Shown here: positions 14,344 to 24,300 of the stretch, piece after piece
How positions within the stretch are numbered: position 1 is the stretch's first letter
How the letters are laid out: each line of letters begins with the position of its first letter
Assembly: GCA_030040995.1 (NCBI GenBank)
Contig: JASHOS010000118.1
Coordinates: forward strand, 1 to 33,110
Length of the DNA stretch: 33,110 nucleotides
Reading direction: 5' to 3'
DNA from: Terriglobia bacterium
GTDB taxonomy: Bacteria > Acidobacteriota > Terriglobia > UBA7540
Made by a program: the position numbers and the translations under genes
Notes under the pieces: model-generated
Databases searched by the model: none
The model's input: only the letters and a program-made list of their open reading frames with translations
Told to the model about the DNA's origin: nothing

Positions 14344-16581
14344 TTACCTGAATGGTGGGCTGGGCCAGTGCGAAATCGGATTCTGCGCACTCATCATGTA
14401 AGGCTGATCCTGGTGTGTTAGAAACCAGGACTGGCTATTCATCGCACCGGCGCTTTCGGCACTTGCTGATCTGACGTAGTAGCCGTCAGGCTGCAGAAGC
14501 CGAGCCTTAGCCGTATCCGCAAGAGATACGTCCAGAATCTCTTTAAGCCGGCTAATCAGGTTGGCGCTGCGCACGGGGAAAACGATCTCGATCCGATGGC
14601 TCAGGTTTCGGCGCATCAGATCCGCGCTTCCTACATAGATCTCCTCCGCCCCTCCGTTCCGGAAATAGTAAATGCGGCTATGTTCCAGGAAGCGACCCAC
14701 GATGCTGGTGACGTGAATGTTCTCGCTTACACCCGGCACGCCCGGACGCAAGCAGCACAACCCACGGACCAGCAGGTCAACCTGCACACCCTCCTGCGAA
14801 GCGCGGTAAAGCATCTTCATCATTTCGGGATCTTCGAGCGCGTTCATCTTAAAAATCAGATGGCCGCGCTCGCCTTTCTTCCCAAGTTCAATCTCGCGCA
14901 GAATGAGATCTTGCAGGCGTTGCCTCAAATTGACCGGAGCCACCAGGAGCCGGCGGGGCTCGTGCCTCGCAGAGTAGCCCGTCAGCGCGTTGAAGAAATA
15001 CGTCGCATCATCCCCGATTTCTTCGTCGCAGGTAAAGAATCCAAGATCCGTGTAAAGACGCGCGGTCGCTGGGTTGTAATTGCCCGTTCCGAGGTGAATA
15101 TACCTGCGGATTGCATCTCCCTCACTCCGCACCACGAGCGCAATTTTACTGTGAACCTTCAGCCCGACCAGGCCATACACCACGTGAACGCCAGCGTCTT
15201 CAAGTTTTCGGGCCCATTCGATGTTGCTCTCCTCGTCGAAGCGCGCTTTGAGCTCCACCAGAACGGCGACCTCTTTCCCGGCCTCAACGGCTTCAAGCAG
15301 AGCAGCCACAATGGGTGAGTCGTGGCCCACACGATATAGAGTCATCTTGATCGCGAGGACGAGTGGATCGCGCGAGGCTTGACGTAGAAAGTCCACAACG
15401 GGTTGAAAGGATTCGAAAGGATGATGGAGCAGGAGGTCTTCGCGCCTCATCAGTGCGAAGAGGTCTTCTCCACTTTCACCAACCAACTGTTTCGGAATGG
15501 CCGCGACGAACTCTTTGTCCTTCAGGTCGGGGCGGTCGAGGCCATACAATTGGCTCAGCCGCCCCAGCCCCACCGGTTCTTCGAGGTCGTAAACTTCTCG
15601 CGCTCCAATCTCAAGATTGCTGGTCAGGATCTCGACCATGTCATCAGGCATGGAGGTACTCACTTGAAGCCGCACCACATTGAGAAAGCGCCGCTGCATC
15701 ATGGCTTCCTCAACCGTCTCGAGGAGATCATCGCTCTCCAACTCCTGGACCGCGACTTCCGCGTCCCTTGTGACGCGGAAGGGATGGGCCTCCACAATTT
15801 CCATTCCGGGGAACAGCAGGCGCAAGTTGGCGGAGATGACACCCTCCAGCCAGACGAAAGTAAACCGAGAATCGCCCGGGGCCGTGCCCTGAGAAGCACC
15901 ATGACTGACAGCAACGAGCTGTGAGATAGTGTTCGGCACCTTGATACGCGCGAAGTGTTCTACTCCATCTTTATCCTTGACCACGGTAGCGATATTCAGG
16001 CTGCGGTTGGAGATGTGGGGGAAAGGCCGGCCCGGATCAAAAGCCAGCGGCGTCAGGACGGGAAACACGTTCCGCACGAAATAGTCGCGCATCTCCGACC
16101 GCTGCTCATCGCTCAGTTGCGAGAAGTCCAGTATTCGGATCCCTACCTGTTCGAGTGCTGGCATGAGATCATGTTTCCATAAATCATGGGCTGCGGCAGC
16201 CAGCTCACAAACCCGCTCTCGGATTAGCTGCAACTGAGTCGAAGGCGACTGCCCGTCGATCGATACTTCTCGAGCGCCGCTGGTCAACTGGGTGATGAGT
16301 CCCGAGACCCGAACCATGAAAAACTCATCGAGATTGGAGCTGAGAATCGACAGGAATTTGACTCGTTCGAGGAGCGGGTTAGCCGGATCTTGGGCTTCTT
16401 CCAGGACTCTTCTCTGGAACTCCAGCAAGCTCAACTCACGGTTGATGTAAAGACTGGGGTCGTCTAGGTGCGGAATTGATGACTTCTGATCCGCACCTTC
16501 AGTTACCTTCGCGGCCAATGGTTCCGGCCTGATTTGAGCGGGCGCCTGAGAAACGGATTGGGATTGGGGAGAGACAGCCAT
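14344..16581 (-). CDS. ppk1: Polyphosphate kinase 1
   Basis: A 745-residue enzyme that reversibly transfers the ATP gamma-phosphate to polyphosphate. The N-terminal domain starts YINRELSLLEFQRRVLEEA. The catalytic phospholipase-D-like domains carry KVHSKIALV with the phospho-acceptor His477, HLGTGNYNPATARLYTDLGFFT, and a second conserved His in LEHSRIYYF. Length is normal for Ppk1, with an extra Gln/Pro/Ala-rich leader of about 35 residues. The start is ATG at 16581: GGAGG at 16590-16594 is spaced 8 bases from it, whereas the in-frame GTG at 16590 overlaps that Shine-Dalgarno sequence and is rejected. It lies 246 bases downstream of phnX on the same strand, so it may share the transcript or have its own promoter. 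No ppx gene is visible. Confidence 0.95.
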   Translation of the reverse strand: MAVSPQSQSVSQAPAQIRPEPLAAKVTEGADQKSSIPHLDDPSLYINRELSLLEFQRRVLEEAQDPANPLLERVKFLSILSSNLDEFFMVRVSGLITQLTSGAREVSIDGQSPSTQLQLIRERVCELAAAAHDLWKHDLMPALEQVGIRILDFSQLSDEQRSEMRDYFVRNVFPVLTPLAFDPGRPFPHISNRSLNIATVVKDKDGVEHFARIKVPNTISQLVAVSHGASQGTAPGDSRFTFVWLEGVISANLRLLFPGMEIVEAHPFRVTRDAEVAVQELESDDLLETVEEAMMQRRFLNVVRLQVSTSMPDDMVEILTSNLEIGAREVYDLEEPVGLGRLSQLYGLDRPDLKDKEFVAAIPKQLVGESGEDLFALMRREDLLLHHPFESFQPVVDFLRQASRDPLVLAIKMTLYRVGHDSPIVAALLEAVEAGKEVAVLVELKARFDEESNIEWARKLEDAGVHVVYGLVGLKVHSKIALVVRSEGDAIRRYIHLGTGNYNPATARLYTDLGFFTCDEEIGDDATYFFNALTGYSARHEPRRLLVAPVNLRQRLQDLILREIELGKKGERGHLIFKMNALEDPEMMKMLYRASQEGVQVDLLVRGLCCLRPGVPGVSENIHVTSIVGRFLEHSRIYYFRNGGAEEIYVGSADLMRRNLSHRIEIVFPVRSANLISRLKEILDVSLADTAKARLLQPDGYYVRSASAESAGAMNSQSWFLTHQDQPYMMSAQNPISHWPSPPFR

Positions 16582-16827
16582 CGCTAGCACCTCCGGGCGC
16601 TCGTTCTGCGGCGCAAAAAGGGTTTCGGGTCCTTGATGGTGATGAATCCGCTTCCCATTGAACCATCAGACCCGGAGATATTGCTACTGGACAGCGTAAT
16701 ATAACTTTGCGGCGGGCCGGAGTAGAGCGAAGCTCGGCGATCCTTGGCGCGAAGAAGTGTCGCGGCAGCACAACGTCATGAACTCCCGCCCCCGTTTAGG
16801 CGCTCATCTCCAGCGCGATCCGGGATC

Positions 16828-17658
16828 TTATGGCCGCTCGCCGCGTGCCAGGCACGAACTAATTTCATCGAGCAAGGGAGGGAGATCGCCGATGCCATCG
16901 ATCACGCAGTGGGCGCCCGCCTGCCGCAACCGCTCACGGCCGCGACGCAGCTTTTCTTCACGAAGGTCAGGCGGCAGAGCCTCCACTTCCGCTTGACTCA
17001 ACCCCATCTCATTGCCGGTCTTCACTAAACCGACGGTCCACATCGCCGCATTCAGCCCTTCCTCGATGTCAGGAACCGTGTCGCCTACCTTGACGATTGC
17101 TTCCATGGGATAAGTCTGAAGATCCATTGCCACTTGGAAGCACATCCACGGCGCCGGCCGTCCCGCCGGAACCTGGTCCGCGCTGATTGTTGTGTCAGGC
17201 TGGAAACCACGTTCGCGCGCTTTTGCAGTAGCCGCCTCCATCATTTCATGCGTATATCCCGTTGTCGAGCCGATTTTCAATCCCCGAGCGCGAAACGCTC
17301 GAAAGGCTTCCAACGCCCCGGGAATCAGATCCGAATGTTGCGCAAGACACTCAACCTGGACGGGAACAATGTCTCGATAGAGTTGCTCGATGTCCTCATC
17401 CGAGGGATAGCGACGGTAGACTTCCACCCAGCGCTTCCTCACGGAAACCATTTCGGTGATCCTGCGGATATGGTCTTTCTTGTGCACTCCCATCGGCTCG
17501 CGTGCCTCGTCCATCGTAATGGGTACGTTCTTCCGGCTGAAGACTTCCATAAAGGCAGCGACGGGGCCGAGCGAGCCGTAGTCGATCACCGTTCCCGCCC
17601 AATCGACAATTACGGCTTTTAATGGCCCCCGGTACGAACGACGAAGAACAAATTCCAT
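16828..17658 (-). CDS. phnX: Phosphonoacetaldehyde hydrolase (phosphonatase)
   Basis: A 276-residue HAD-superfamily enzyme that splits phosphonoacetaldehyde into acetaldehyde and phosphate. Asp19 in VDWAGTVIDYG is the nucleophile. Lys60 in PMGVHKKDHIRR is the Schiff-base lysine; the 41-residue spacing equals Asp12-Lys53 of the well-studied Bacillus enzyme, which separates PhnX from other HAD proteins. STTGYTHEMM and KVGDTVPDIEEGLNAAMW are further family motifs. The start at 17658 lies 11 bases after the stop of the glycosidase gene, so the two are almost certainly co-transcribed. No Shine-Dalgarno sequence is obvious; translational coupling is likely. No PhnW-type 2-aminoethylphosphonate transaminase (class V fold) is visible; the aldehyde could come from the PbfA-like enzyme two genes upstream. 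Confidence 0.93.
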   Translation of the reverse strand: MEFVLRRSYRGPLKAVIVDWAGTVIDYGSLGPVAAFMEVFSRKNVPITMDEAREPMGVHKKDHIRRITEMVSVRKRWVEVYRRYPSDEDIEQLYRDIVPVQVECLAQHSDLIPGALEAFRAFRARGLKIGSTTGYTHEMMEAATAKARERGFQPDTTISADQVPAGRPAPWMCFQVAMDLQTYPMEAIVKVGDTVPDIEEGLNAAMWTVGLVKTGNEMGLSQAEVEALPPDLREEKLRRGRERLRQAGAHCVIDGIGDLPPLLDEISSCLARGERP

Positions 17659-17669
17659 GGAAGAGTCAA

Positions 17670-19892
17670 TCAGCGAGATTTATGCGTCCGCCCGGACGAC
17701 GGGTTGGTGCGGCACCCTGCAGAAACGTCAACCAACTTGATCAGTCTTACAGAATGAGGCGCCTGGTCTTTCAGCATAAGCACACCATTCTCCAGCGCCA
17801 TCGGTTTTTCGCCGTCGAGGACATCACAGGCTTGGTAAGCGCGACCCGAATGCAACCCAAGATCCGCACTGGCGAAGATGTGAGATCGAGGCTCCTTCGT
17901 CCAGTTAAACACCGCCAGCATTGTCTGGTGCTGGTTCTCGCGAAGGAGAAACACGCTGGGTTGCTCGTCCTGGGGCCGATAGCTCATCAGGTCGAGCGGG
18001 AGCGCCGCACGTCTGCATCGAACCATGTCGAGCAGATCGCCATTCTCGGCCAGGGCAACACGGTCCGGGTCTGCACCCAGTGTGGGCAAGTCGTCGCCAA
18101 TCTCGTACATGCCCCCTGCCAAGGCCGCCAACACAATAGAAACCTGGGCTTCTTCGAGAGTCAGCGGCTTTGTAGAGTCAGGCCACGAGTGGTCATAGAT
18201 CGACTGTCGCGATACCGTGAATGCGTCGGGATCGCTAACAAAGAAATTGCCATTCATATAGTAGCGGGCGGCAATGCCGGGCGCGGCGTCCTTGCTGGCC
18301 CAGAAGGAGTGGCCGGTGTCTACCGAAATGCGGCCTGCATCGACCAGGCCTACCGGAACCAGCATCGGGCTGCCATCTTTGTCCAGCAGCACTCCATCAC
18401 CTACGGCATCCCGGATGACGCCGAGCCCCATTCGCTCGGCCTCAACGGCAGTGGTGTTCGGACGGTAATAGCGACCTTCTACGGCTGTGGTTTCCATGAA
18501 ATCCAGCTTGATGTAGCGGGCGCCCCATTCATGCGTCATCGTCCGGTAAGTCTGGCGGAGGTATGCCTGGGCAGCCGGGTTCGTCTCGTCCAGCACATAG
18601 GTCGGGCTCTGCCCGGTCTTGAATCCTCCCACCTGCAAAGGCTCTCCCCGCTCGTTCCGTACCAGCCAGTCCGGGTGATGCTGGTACACCCAGGCCCGCG
18701 CTGAAACTTCGAAAGGAGCAGTCCAAACGCCAAGCTTCAAGCCAAGCTGCGCGATGCGGCCACCTAGCCAACCCATTCCGTTCGGAAACTTGCGGGCGTC
18801 AGGTGTGGTGTAGTCGCCACGGGCGTAATCGTATCCCTCGTCGAGGTGAAAGTAAACAAAGCCCCAGCGTTTCAGGTGTTCCGCAAGCCATTGTGCGTTC
18901 CTCAGGGCTGCGTCCTGGTTAATGGCGCTGTAAAAGGCAGTCCAGCTCCACCAGCCCATCGGAGGCTTGGCCAAGATACGAGCGTGATGTAAAACCCGAA
19001 TCGCTTTTCCATATTCTTCGAGCTGTTCGTGATAGTCATTGCCAGCCGCAAACATCACACGCTCCGAAGAGAGTTGCCCTCCAGGCTCGATCGCTAAGCT
19101 CAGCACCATGAGACTTGTCGCCGGCGCGTCTGAGAGCGGTCCTGCGCGCTGCACTTCCGTCGTTCCCGTCGAATCAACCGTATACGTCCCGATTTGGACC
19201 CCTGGCGTGAACGAATTCAATGCTCGCAGACGGATGATGGTGAGGAAACGTCTCGATGTAAGCGCTCCCAGAAAAAAACTCTCTTTGCTCCGCCGGTTAA
19301 AAACGAGCTGGCTGCCAACCGCACGATGCAACCCGGCCGGCACTGCTCCCAGATCCCGAATGTTGAGCACCGGATCGTCTTCGCTGAAGCTGTCAGATAA
19401 AACTCGGTCGGCGGCAGGGGGACCGCCCAGGTTCATTTGGCTCGGTCCCGTCGCCTCTGCAAGGCGAATCGCCTGGACCGTCACGGTCTTTGGCGTCGTA
19501 TTCCTCACGCCGGCCTCCAACTCGCCGAACGGAAGACCGTCAAAGACCCGCAAAGTGTATCTCAGATCGGGCTTGGAGGTTAGCCCCGTAAAGGAAATCG
19601 TGACCAGACGCCCACGGCCAAGCGTGTTGCGGAAGGTGGCCGTCGTTACTGAATGCCGGGGATAATCACTTGATTGTACCCAACGATGATTGATCTCTGA
19701 AGCGATCTGGGCTCGAAGGACAGGGCGTTCGAGGCCGGCTGCCATGATTTCGTAGGTGCCGTCGCGCGCAATCGCCACACGCAGCGCTGCATTGCTAAGG
19801 GACACCCTGGCTGGACGGGCCTCGGGGGACACGGACAAGAGCGCCATAAACAGTAGAAACGCTGGTCCCTTACGCCCTATGCTCATGCGCAT
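17670..19892 (-). CDS. Secreted alpha-galactosidase-like glycosidase (GH36/GH27 clan)
   Basis: A 740-residue exported protein. A basic N-terminus and hydrophobic core (RKGPAFLLFMALLSVSPEA) form a signal peptide. Residues about 25-300 are an N-terminal beta-sandwich. The (beta/alpha)8 barrel follows: PPMGWWSWTAF (about 311-320), FHLDEGYDYARGDY, GVWTAPF, and YIKLDFMETT with Asp464 as likely nucleophile. Asp525 in AGRISVDTGHSF is a candidate acid/base. A small C-terminal beta domain ends the protein. The GH-D clan mainly removes alpha-linked galactose; related members act on other alpha-glycosides, so the sugar is not certain. The start could be 19904, 19892 or 19886; GGGGAGAG just upstream favours one of the latter two. 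It sits between the PbfA-like and phnX genes with gaps of 49 and 11 bases, an unusual place for a glycosidase. Confidence 0.83.
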   Translation of the reverse strand: MRMSIGRKGPAFLLFMALLSVSPEARPARVSLSNAALRVAIARDGTYEIMAAGLERPVLRAQIASEINHRWVQSSDYPRHSVTTATFRNTLGRGRLVTISFTGLTSKPDLRYTLRVFDGLPFGELEAGVRNTTPKTVTVQAIRLAEATGPSQMNLGGPPAADRVLSDSFSEDDPVLNIRDLGAVPAGLHRAVGSQLVFNRRSKESFFLGALTSRRFLTIIRLRALNSFTPGVQIGTYTVDSTGTTEVQRAGPLSDAPATSLMVLSLAIEPGGQLSSERVMFAAGNDYHEQLEEYGKAIRVLHHARILAKPPMGWWSWTAFYSAINQDAALRNAQWLAEHLKRWGFVYFHLDEGYDYARGDYTTPDARKFPNGMGWLGGRIAQLGLKLGVWTAPFEVSARAWVYQHHPDWLVRNERGEPLQVGGFKTGQSPTYVLDETNPAAQAYLRQTYRTMTHEWGARYIKLDFMETTAVEGRYYRPNTTAVEAERMGLGVIRDAVGDGVLLDKDGSPMLVPVGLVDAGRISVDTGHSFWASKDAAPGIAARYYMNGNFFVSDPDAFTVSRQSIYDHSWPDSTKPLTLEEAQVSIVLAALAGGMYEIGDDLPTLGADPDRVALAENGDLLDMVRCRRAALPLDLMSYRPQDEQPSVFLLRENQHQTMLAVFNWTKEPRSHIFASADLGLHSGRAYQACDVLDGEKPMALENGVLMLKDQAPHSVRLIKLVDVSAGCRTNPSSGRTHKSR

Positions 19893-19941
19893 AGCTCTCC
19901 CCATAAGTGCGCCCTAGGCGTTCGAAACTCGAGTGCCGCGG

Positions 19942-21309
19942 CTAAATCTCGCGGAGGCAGGAGTCTAGAATATCGAGCGCCCGGTTCATCTCCTCAGGCG
20001 TGGTCGTCAGCGGCGGGGTCAGGGTGATGATATTCCCCATACTGAGCTTAAAGCTCAGGCCTTTCTCGAGAGCGCTGTACATAACTTGTTCGGCTTCCTC
20101 TACAGCTCGTTGACGTGGGGTTGTGCCCCTTACCAACTCAATTCCAATCAGAAGGCCCAATCCTCGGACGCTGCCGATGATCTTATGCACGCGCATCATG
20201 GCCTCGAGGCGTTGCAAAGCCTGCGCGCCGACGATTCGGGCATTTTCGAGCAGTCCTTCTTCTTCAATACACTCAATCGTCGCCAAGCCAGCCGCGCATG
20301 CCACGGGATTTTTCTCGTGAGTATAGTGGCCGAGCGCCCGCTCGGGCGCCACGTCCAAGTCCTCGCGGGCGATCAGGGCGGCCAGGGGAAAAACGCCGCC
20401 GCCCAAGCCCTTGCCAATCACGATCATGTCCGGAACGATGCCGTAGTGTTCGCACGCAAACATCGTCCCGGTTCGGCCCAGCCACGTCGGAACCTCATCG
20501 AGAATGAGCAACGCGGCATGGCGATCACAGGCTTTGCGAACTTCGCGCCAGTATTCCGGCGGCGGAATATAAGGAGTGCTTCGCACCGTTTCTGCGATGA
20601 CCGCACCGACGTCTCCCTCCTTCTCCAACACGTAATTGAGATAGCCGGCGCAACGCAAATCGCACTGCTTACCGCAGTCCCACGGACAGTGAAGCGGATC
20701 TGGCGGCGGTACATGCTCCGTTCCGGGCAACAGCGGTCCAATACCACTGCGAAAGATCGCCTCTCCGCCTATGGAAAGCGTGTCCAGAGATGCTCCGTGA
20801 AACGAGTCCCACATCGAGACCGTCTTGAACCGCCCGGTCGCCGCCCGTGCGAGCTTCAGTGCGATTCCCATCGCCTCCGCGCCGCCGGGAGCAAACAGAA
20901 CTTTAGTGAGGTTACCGGGAGCCAGCTCGGCTAGTTTTTTTGCCAGCTTGATCGCAGGAAGGTTGGTGTAACGGCGCGTACAAAAAGAGAGCGTTTCGAG
21001 CTGAGCCTGAATCGCCTGCAGGACGCGGCGATTGCGAAATCCAATTTGGTGCACACTATTGCCGTGAAAGTCCATGTACACGCGGCCCTGCAGGTCCTGG
21101 ATGTTCACGCCGTCACAGGCTGCGAGGACGTTAAGGCACGGGGTCGAGAGCGACTGCCGCAGAAAATACTTTTCATCCTCGGCCAGCCATCTGCCAGTCT
21201 CCGGATCGATGTTCTTCTCCGCCCACTCGCTGCGCCGCGACGAGATATTCAAGTCACCCTCCGACCGCAACCCTTCCAGCTCATCATGCTTGCGCGATAG
21301 TGGCTTCAT
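19942..21309 (-). CDS. pbfA: Class III aminotransferase-fold PLP enzyme, probable (R)-1-hydroxy-2-aminoethylphosphonate ammonia-lyase
   Basis: A 455-residue fold-type I PLP enzyme. Seen: SMWDSFHGAS (about 165-174), LLILDEVPTWLGRTG with Asp271 contacting the PLP ring, VIGKGLGGGVFPLAA with PLP lysine Lys300, and GHYTHEKNPVACAA. From memory, this overall sequence (SEWAEKNIDPET..., STPCLNVL, VHQIGFRN) resembles PbfA, annotated as an aspartate aminotransferase family protein before it was shown to convert R-1-hydroxy-2-aminoethylphosphonate to phosphonoacetaldehyde and ammonia. Adjacency to phnX supports that. Four cysteines at 208, 212, 216 and 220 are evenly spaced. The start at 21309 is chosen because AAGGAG lies 5-6 bases upstream; a GTG at 21360 lacks a Shine-Dalgarno sequence. 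The fallback is another omega-transaminase. The enzyme class is secure; the symbol is probable. Confidence 0.72.
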   Translation of the reverse strand: MKPLSRKHDELEGLRSEGDLNISSRRSEWAEKNIDPETGRWLAEDEKYFLRQSLSTPCLNVLAACDGVNIQDLQGRVYMDFHGNSVHQIGFRNRRVLQAIQAQLETLSFCTRRYTNLPAIKLAKKLAELAPGNLTKVLFAPGGAEAMGIALKLARAATGRFKTVSMWDSFHGASLDTLSIGGEAIFRSGIGPLLPGTEHVPPPDPLHCPWDCGKQCDLRCAGYLNYVLEKEGDVGAVIAETVRSTPYIPPPEYWREVRKACDRHAALLILDEVPTWLGRTGTMFACEHYGIVPDMIVIGKGLGGGVFPLAALIAREDLDVAPERALGHYTHEKNPVACAAGLATIECIEEEGLLENARIVGAQALQRLEAMMRVHKIIGSVRGLGLLIGIELVRGTTPRQRAVEEAEQVMYSALEKGLSFKLSMGNIITLTPPLTTTPEEMNRALDILDSCLREI

Positions 21310-21361
21310 CTGAACTCCTTGGTCCCGCGAAACCTGAACCTCCTCGATAATGTTCTGCACA

Positions 21362-24300
21362 CTAGAAATAGAGCTTCAGCGCGAACTGAATTTGACGCGG
21401 CGTTGAAGCGCTGCTCGGAAAACCGAAACTCGAGCTGCCCATGTCAAGATTAGAAGTAGTCAAGTTTGGATGATTGAGGATATTAAAGAACTCTGCCCTG
21501 AACTGAAGGCTCTTGGACTCGGTGATCCTAAAGTTTTTCAACAGAGACATATCCCACGCGATCGCGCCCGGCTCCTGGATCATGTTCACACCTTCGTCGC
21601 CCAAAGACCCGAGCGGGGGATTGGCGAAAGCGCAGGTATTGAACAACGTGCCGGGAATACACGGCTTCCCGTTTGGGTTACTGGTCAAGTTGGGGTTTTG
21701 ATTGCCGTCAGAGTTTGCAAAGTTCGCGTTGCCGTCCTCTACCGTGTACCAATTACCGGTTTGAAGAGTCAGAATACCTGCCGTATTCCAGCCGCCCAAC
21801 AACTGACCGGTCAATCCTGACAGATTTCTTCCCCACTTCGACCCGGGACCAAATGGAAGCTGGTAAATGTAACTGGTGACGAAGCGTTGGCGCATGTCAA
21901 AGTCTGCATTCCCATAGTCCAAGTCCGGATACAGAAGAAAGTCGCGGTAACCACTGTTGTTGCCGGAATTGATATTTGCCGACGCTCCGTTGTCCAGTGC
22001 GTGCCCCCACTCGTAGCTCGTGAGGAGTGACAAACCGTTGGACCACCGTTTTTCCAAGCGAGCCTGCAAAGCGTTAAAACTGGAGTATGCCTGGGTGCTG
22101 AGCTCATTAATGCTCGTATCAATCGCAGGGTCCGGGCGCCGCGGGGCAGTGGGAGCACTTGGGTTGGCCGTCGGCGTTGCCTGATTCCCGTTGAACCAGG
22201 AGTAAAGGTCTACTCCTCTCGATGCTGCGTAGCCAACCTCCAGCAAGGTATCGGACGGGAGTTGGTATTGGGTGGTGAAGTGCCACTGTTGCATATAAGG
22301 GATGCTCTGGCTGGTATTCCACTCCGTGAGCTCAGGACTACTCGGGTTAGAGAGGACGTTTGTTGGAAGCCCAGTGTACATGTGGGTAAACCCTGGAATT
22401 GCGCAGTCGGCGCTTCCCAATGCCGGATTTGCTGAAGGGGCGCCACAAGGAGTCTCAAAGTTCGCCTCTACATAAAAGGGAGAGTTGTAGCCAAGGCTCG
22501 GATTAGACCAGGGGCCGTTTTCGTAACCGCTAAAGAATATTCCGTAGCCTGTCCTCAGCACTAATCGCTTGCTCAACTGATAGGCAAGGCCAGCCCTCGG
22601 GGCGAGTGTATCCAGTTGTTGGGGAACCAGGCTGGGGCTGCCTGTGGCGCTGAGTTTCATGAGCGTAGACAGAATCGGGGTGAGCTGCGCAGTACTGCCG
22701 CTTGGGATTATCATCGTGTTTGTGGCGATGTCAAAATTACCCATTTCGTTCTGCTTTTCGTGGATGTTCCCGAAGAAATCGTAACGCAAGCCCAGGTTTA
22801 GAGTAAGCTTGGAAGTGGCTCGCCAGTCGTCCTGCGCATAAAAGCCCAAAATGTTTCTCACGTAATATATGGTTTTCAGGGTTGTCGCTTCGGCCCCGTC
22901 CGGAAGACCAAGCAGAAAAGAGGCCACCGCCGACCCTCCCGTTCCGGGAGCCGCCGCATTGTCCGTAAACTGCGAGTCAAAGCTCCAACAACCGCGCGCC
23001 CCACCCGGCTGCATGATGGTGAATTCGTCGCCGGGAAGAAGATCCGTACCGAACTTAACCGTATGGCGGTTGTGCACCCACGTCAGAGAATCACTAAACT
23101 CGAAGATGTTTTGCTTCTCGATCGTTGGCAGGTCTGAATGGTCGCCGAACCCCGTAAACCCTGAGAAATTAAATTCCGGCCACCCTCCGTTGTCGGGACC
23201 GTACGGCACACCTGGAATATCCGCCGACAGGTCCTGTTGGTATCCCCATGGGTAACGGTGGGAATTGATGCGGTTGTATCCGAACCGGAACTCGTTAAGC
23301 ACAGTAGGAGAGAAAGTATGTGTTTCGCTGAGGGCGACGTTCTCTTCAAAGAAACTCTGGATCCCCGCCGAGAAGCTGGTGCCGTATCCTCCCGTAGCCT
23401 GAAAAATCTCCGGTATAACCGAAGGCTGGTCCTCGTAACTATAGCGGACGAAGCCTCTATCTTTCTGCGAGAAAACGTGATCGACACGGATGTCGAAATT
23501 GTTCTGATCGCTCGTCTCTTCCGGTTGGGAAACGAAGTTGTATCCAGATGCGCTCGTGTTTGGTAAACCCCAGAGACTGGCCAGTTTGGCGGAGAGCGGA
23601 TCGATTGTGTTAGCGCCCATTAAATTCGCTGGCTGGCCTGAAGAGCTGTATGCAAAGGGCACGCCGCACAGGCCCGTTGGACTGGTGGCGCTCGATTGAG
23701 TCAGCCGGGTGTTGAACATCTCGCCAGAATACGTTGGTAATCCATTACAGTCAACGACAGGCTGGCCATTGCTTACGACGGGAGAGTTGTAATCGATCAG
23801 GGACTGGAAGTCACCGGCCCGTTCGGCCACCGTAGGTACCGTCCCTGTATAGGTTAGACCCTCGCGAATTCTCAGGCCTTCATAATCCGCAAAAAAGAAC
23901 GTCCTGTCCCGCCCGTTGTAGACGTGGGGAAGTACGACGGGGCCTCCCAGTGTGAACCCAAACTGGTTCTGCTTATAAATAGCCAATGTGGGGCTGAAAA
24001 AGTTCCGCGAGTCTAGCCCATCGTTCCGCAGGAACTCCCAGGCGTCACCGTGTAACTGATTCGTCCCGGACTTCGTAACCGCGTTGACGACCGCGCCATT
24101 GCCGCGACTGAACTCCGCACTGTAATCGTTCGTCTGAACCTTAAATTCCTGCAAGCCGTCCACGGAGGGTTCGACCGAGTAGCTGGTATTATTGAAGAGG
24201 TCTGCAAGATTGGAGTTATTGTCCACGCCGTCCAACATGAAATTGTCTTGGTAAGCTCGGGCTCCATCCGAACTGAAGCCGTAGGTCGCTATGTTCCTCG

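Noticed and set aside
17622-18704. 360-codon plus-strand open frame
   Set aside because: Antisense to the glycosidase and the phnX start; no domain features.
21310-21360. GTG start at 21360 for the PbfA-like gene
   Set aside because: No Shine-Dalgarno sequence, and it nearly touches the receptor stop. The ATG at 21309 has AAGGAG at good spacing.
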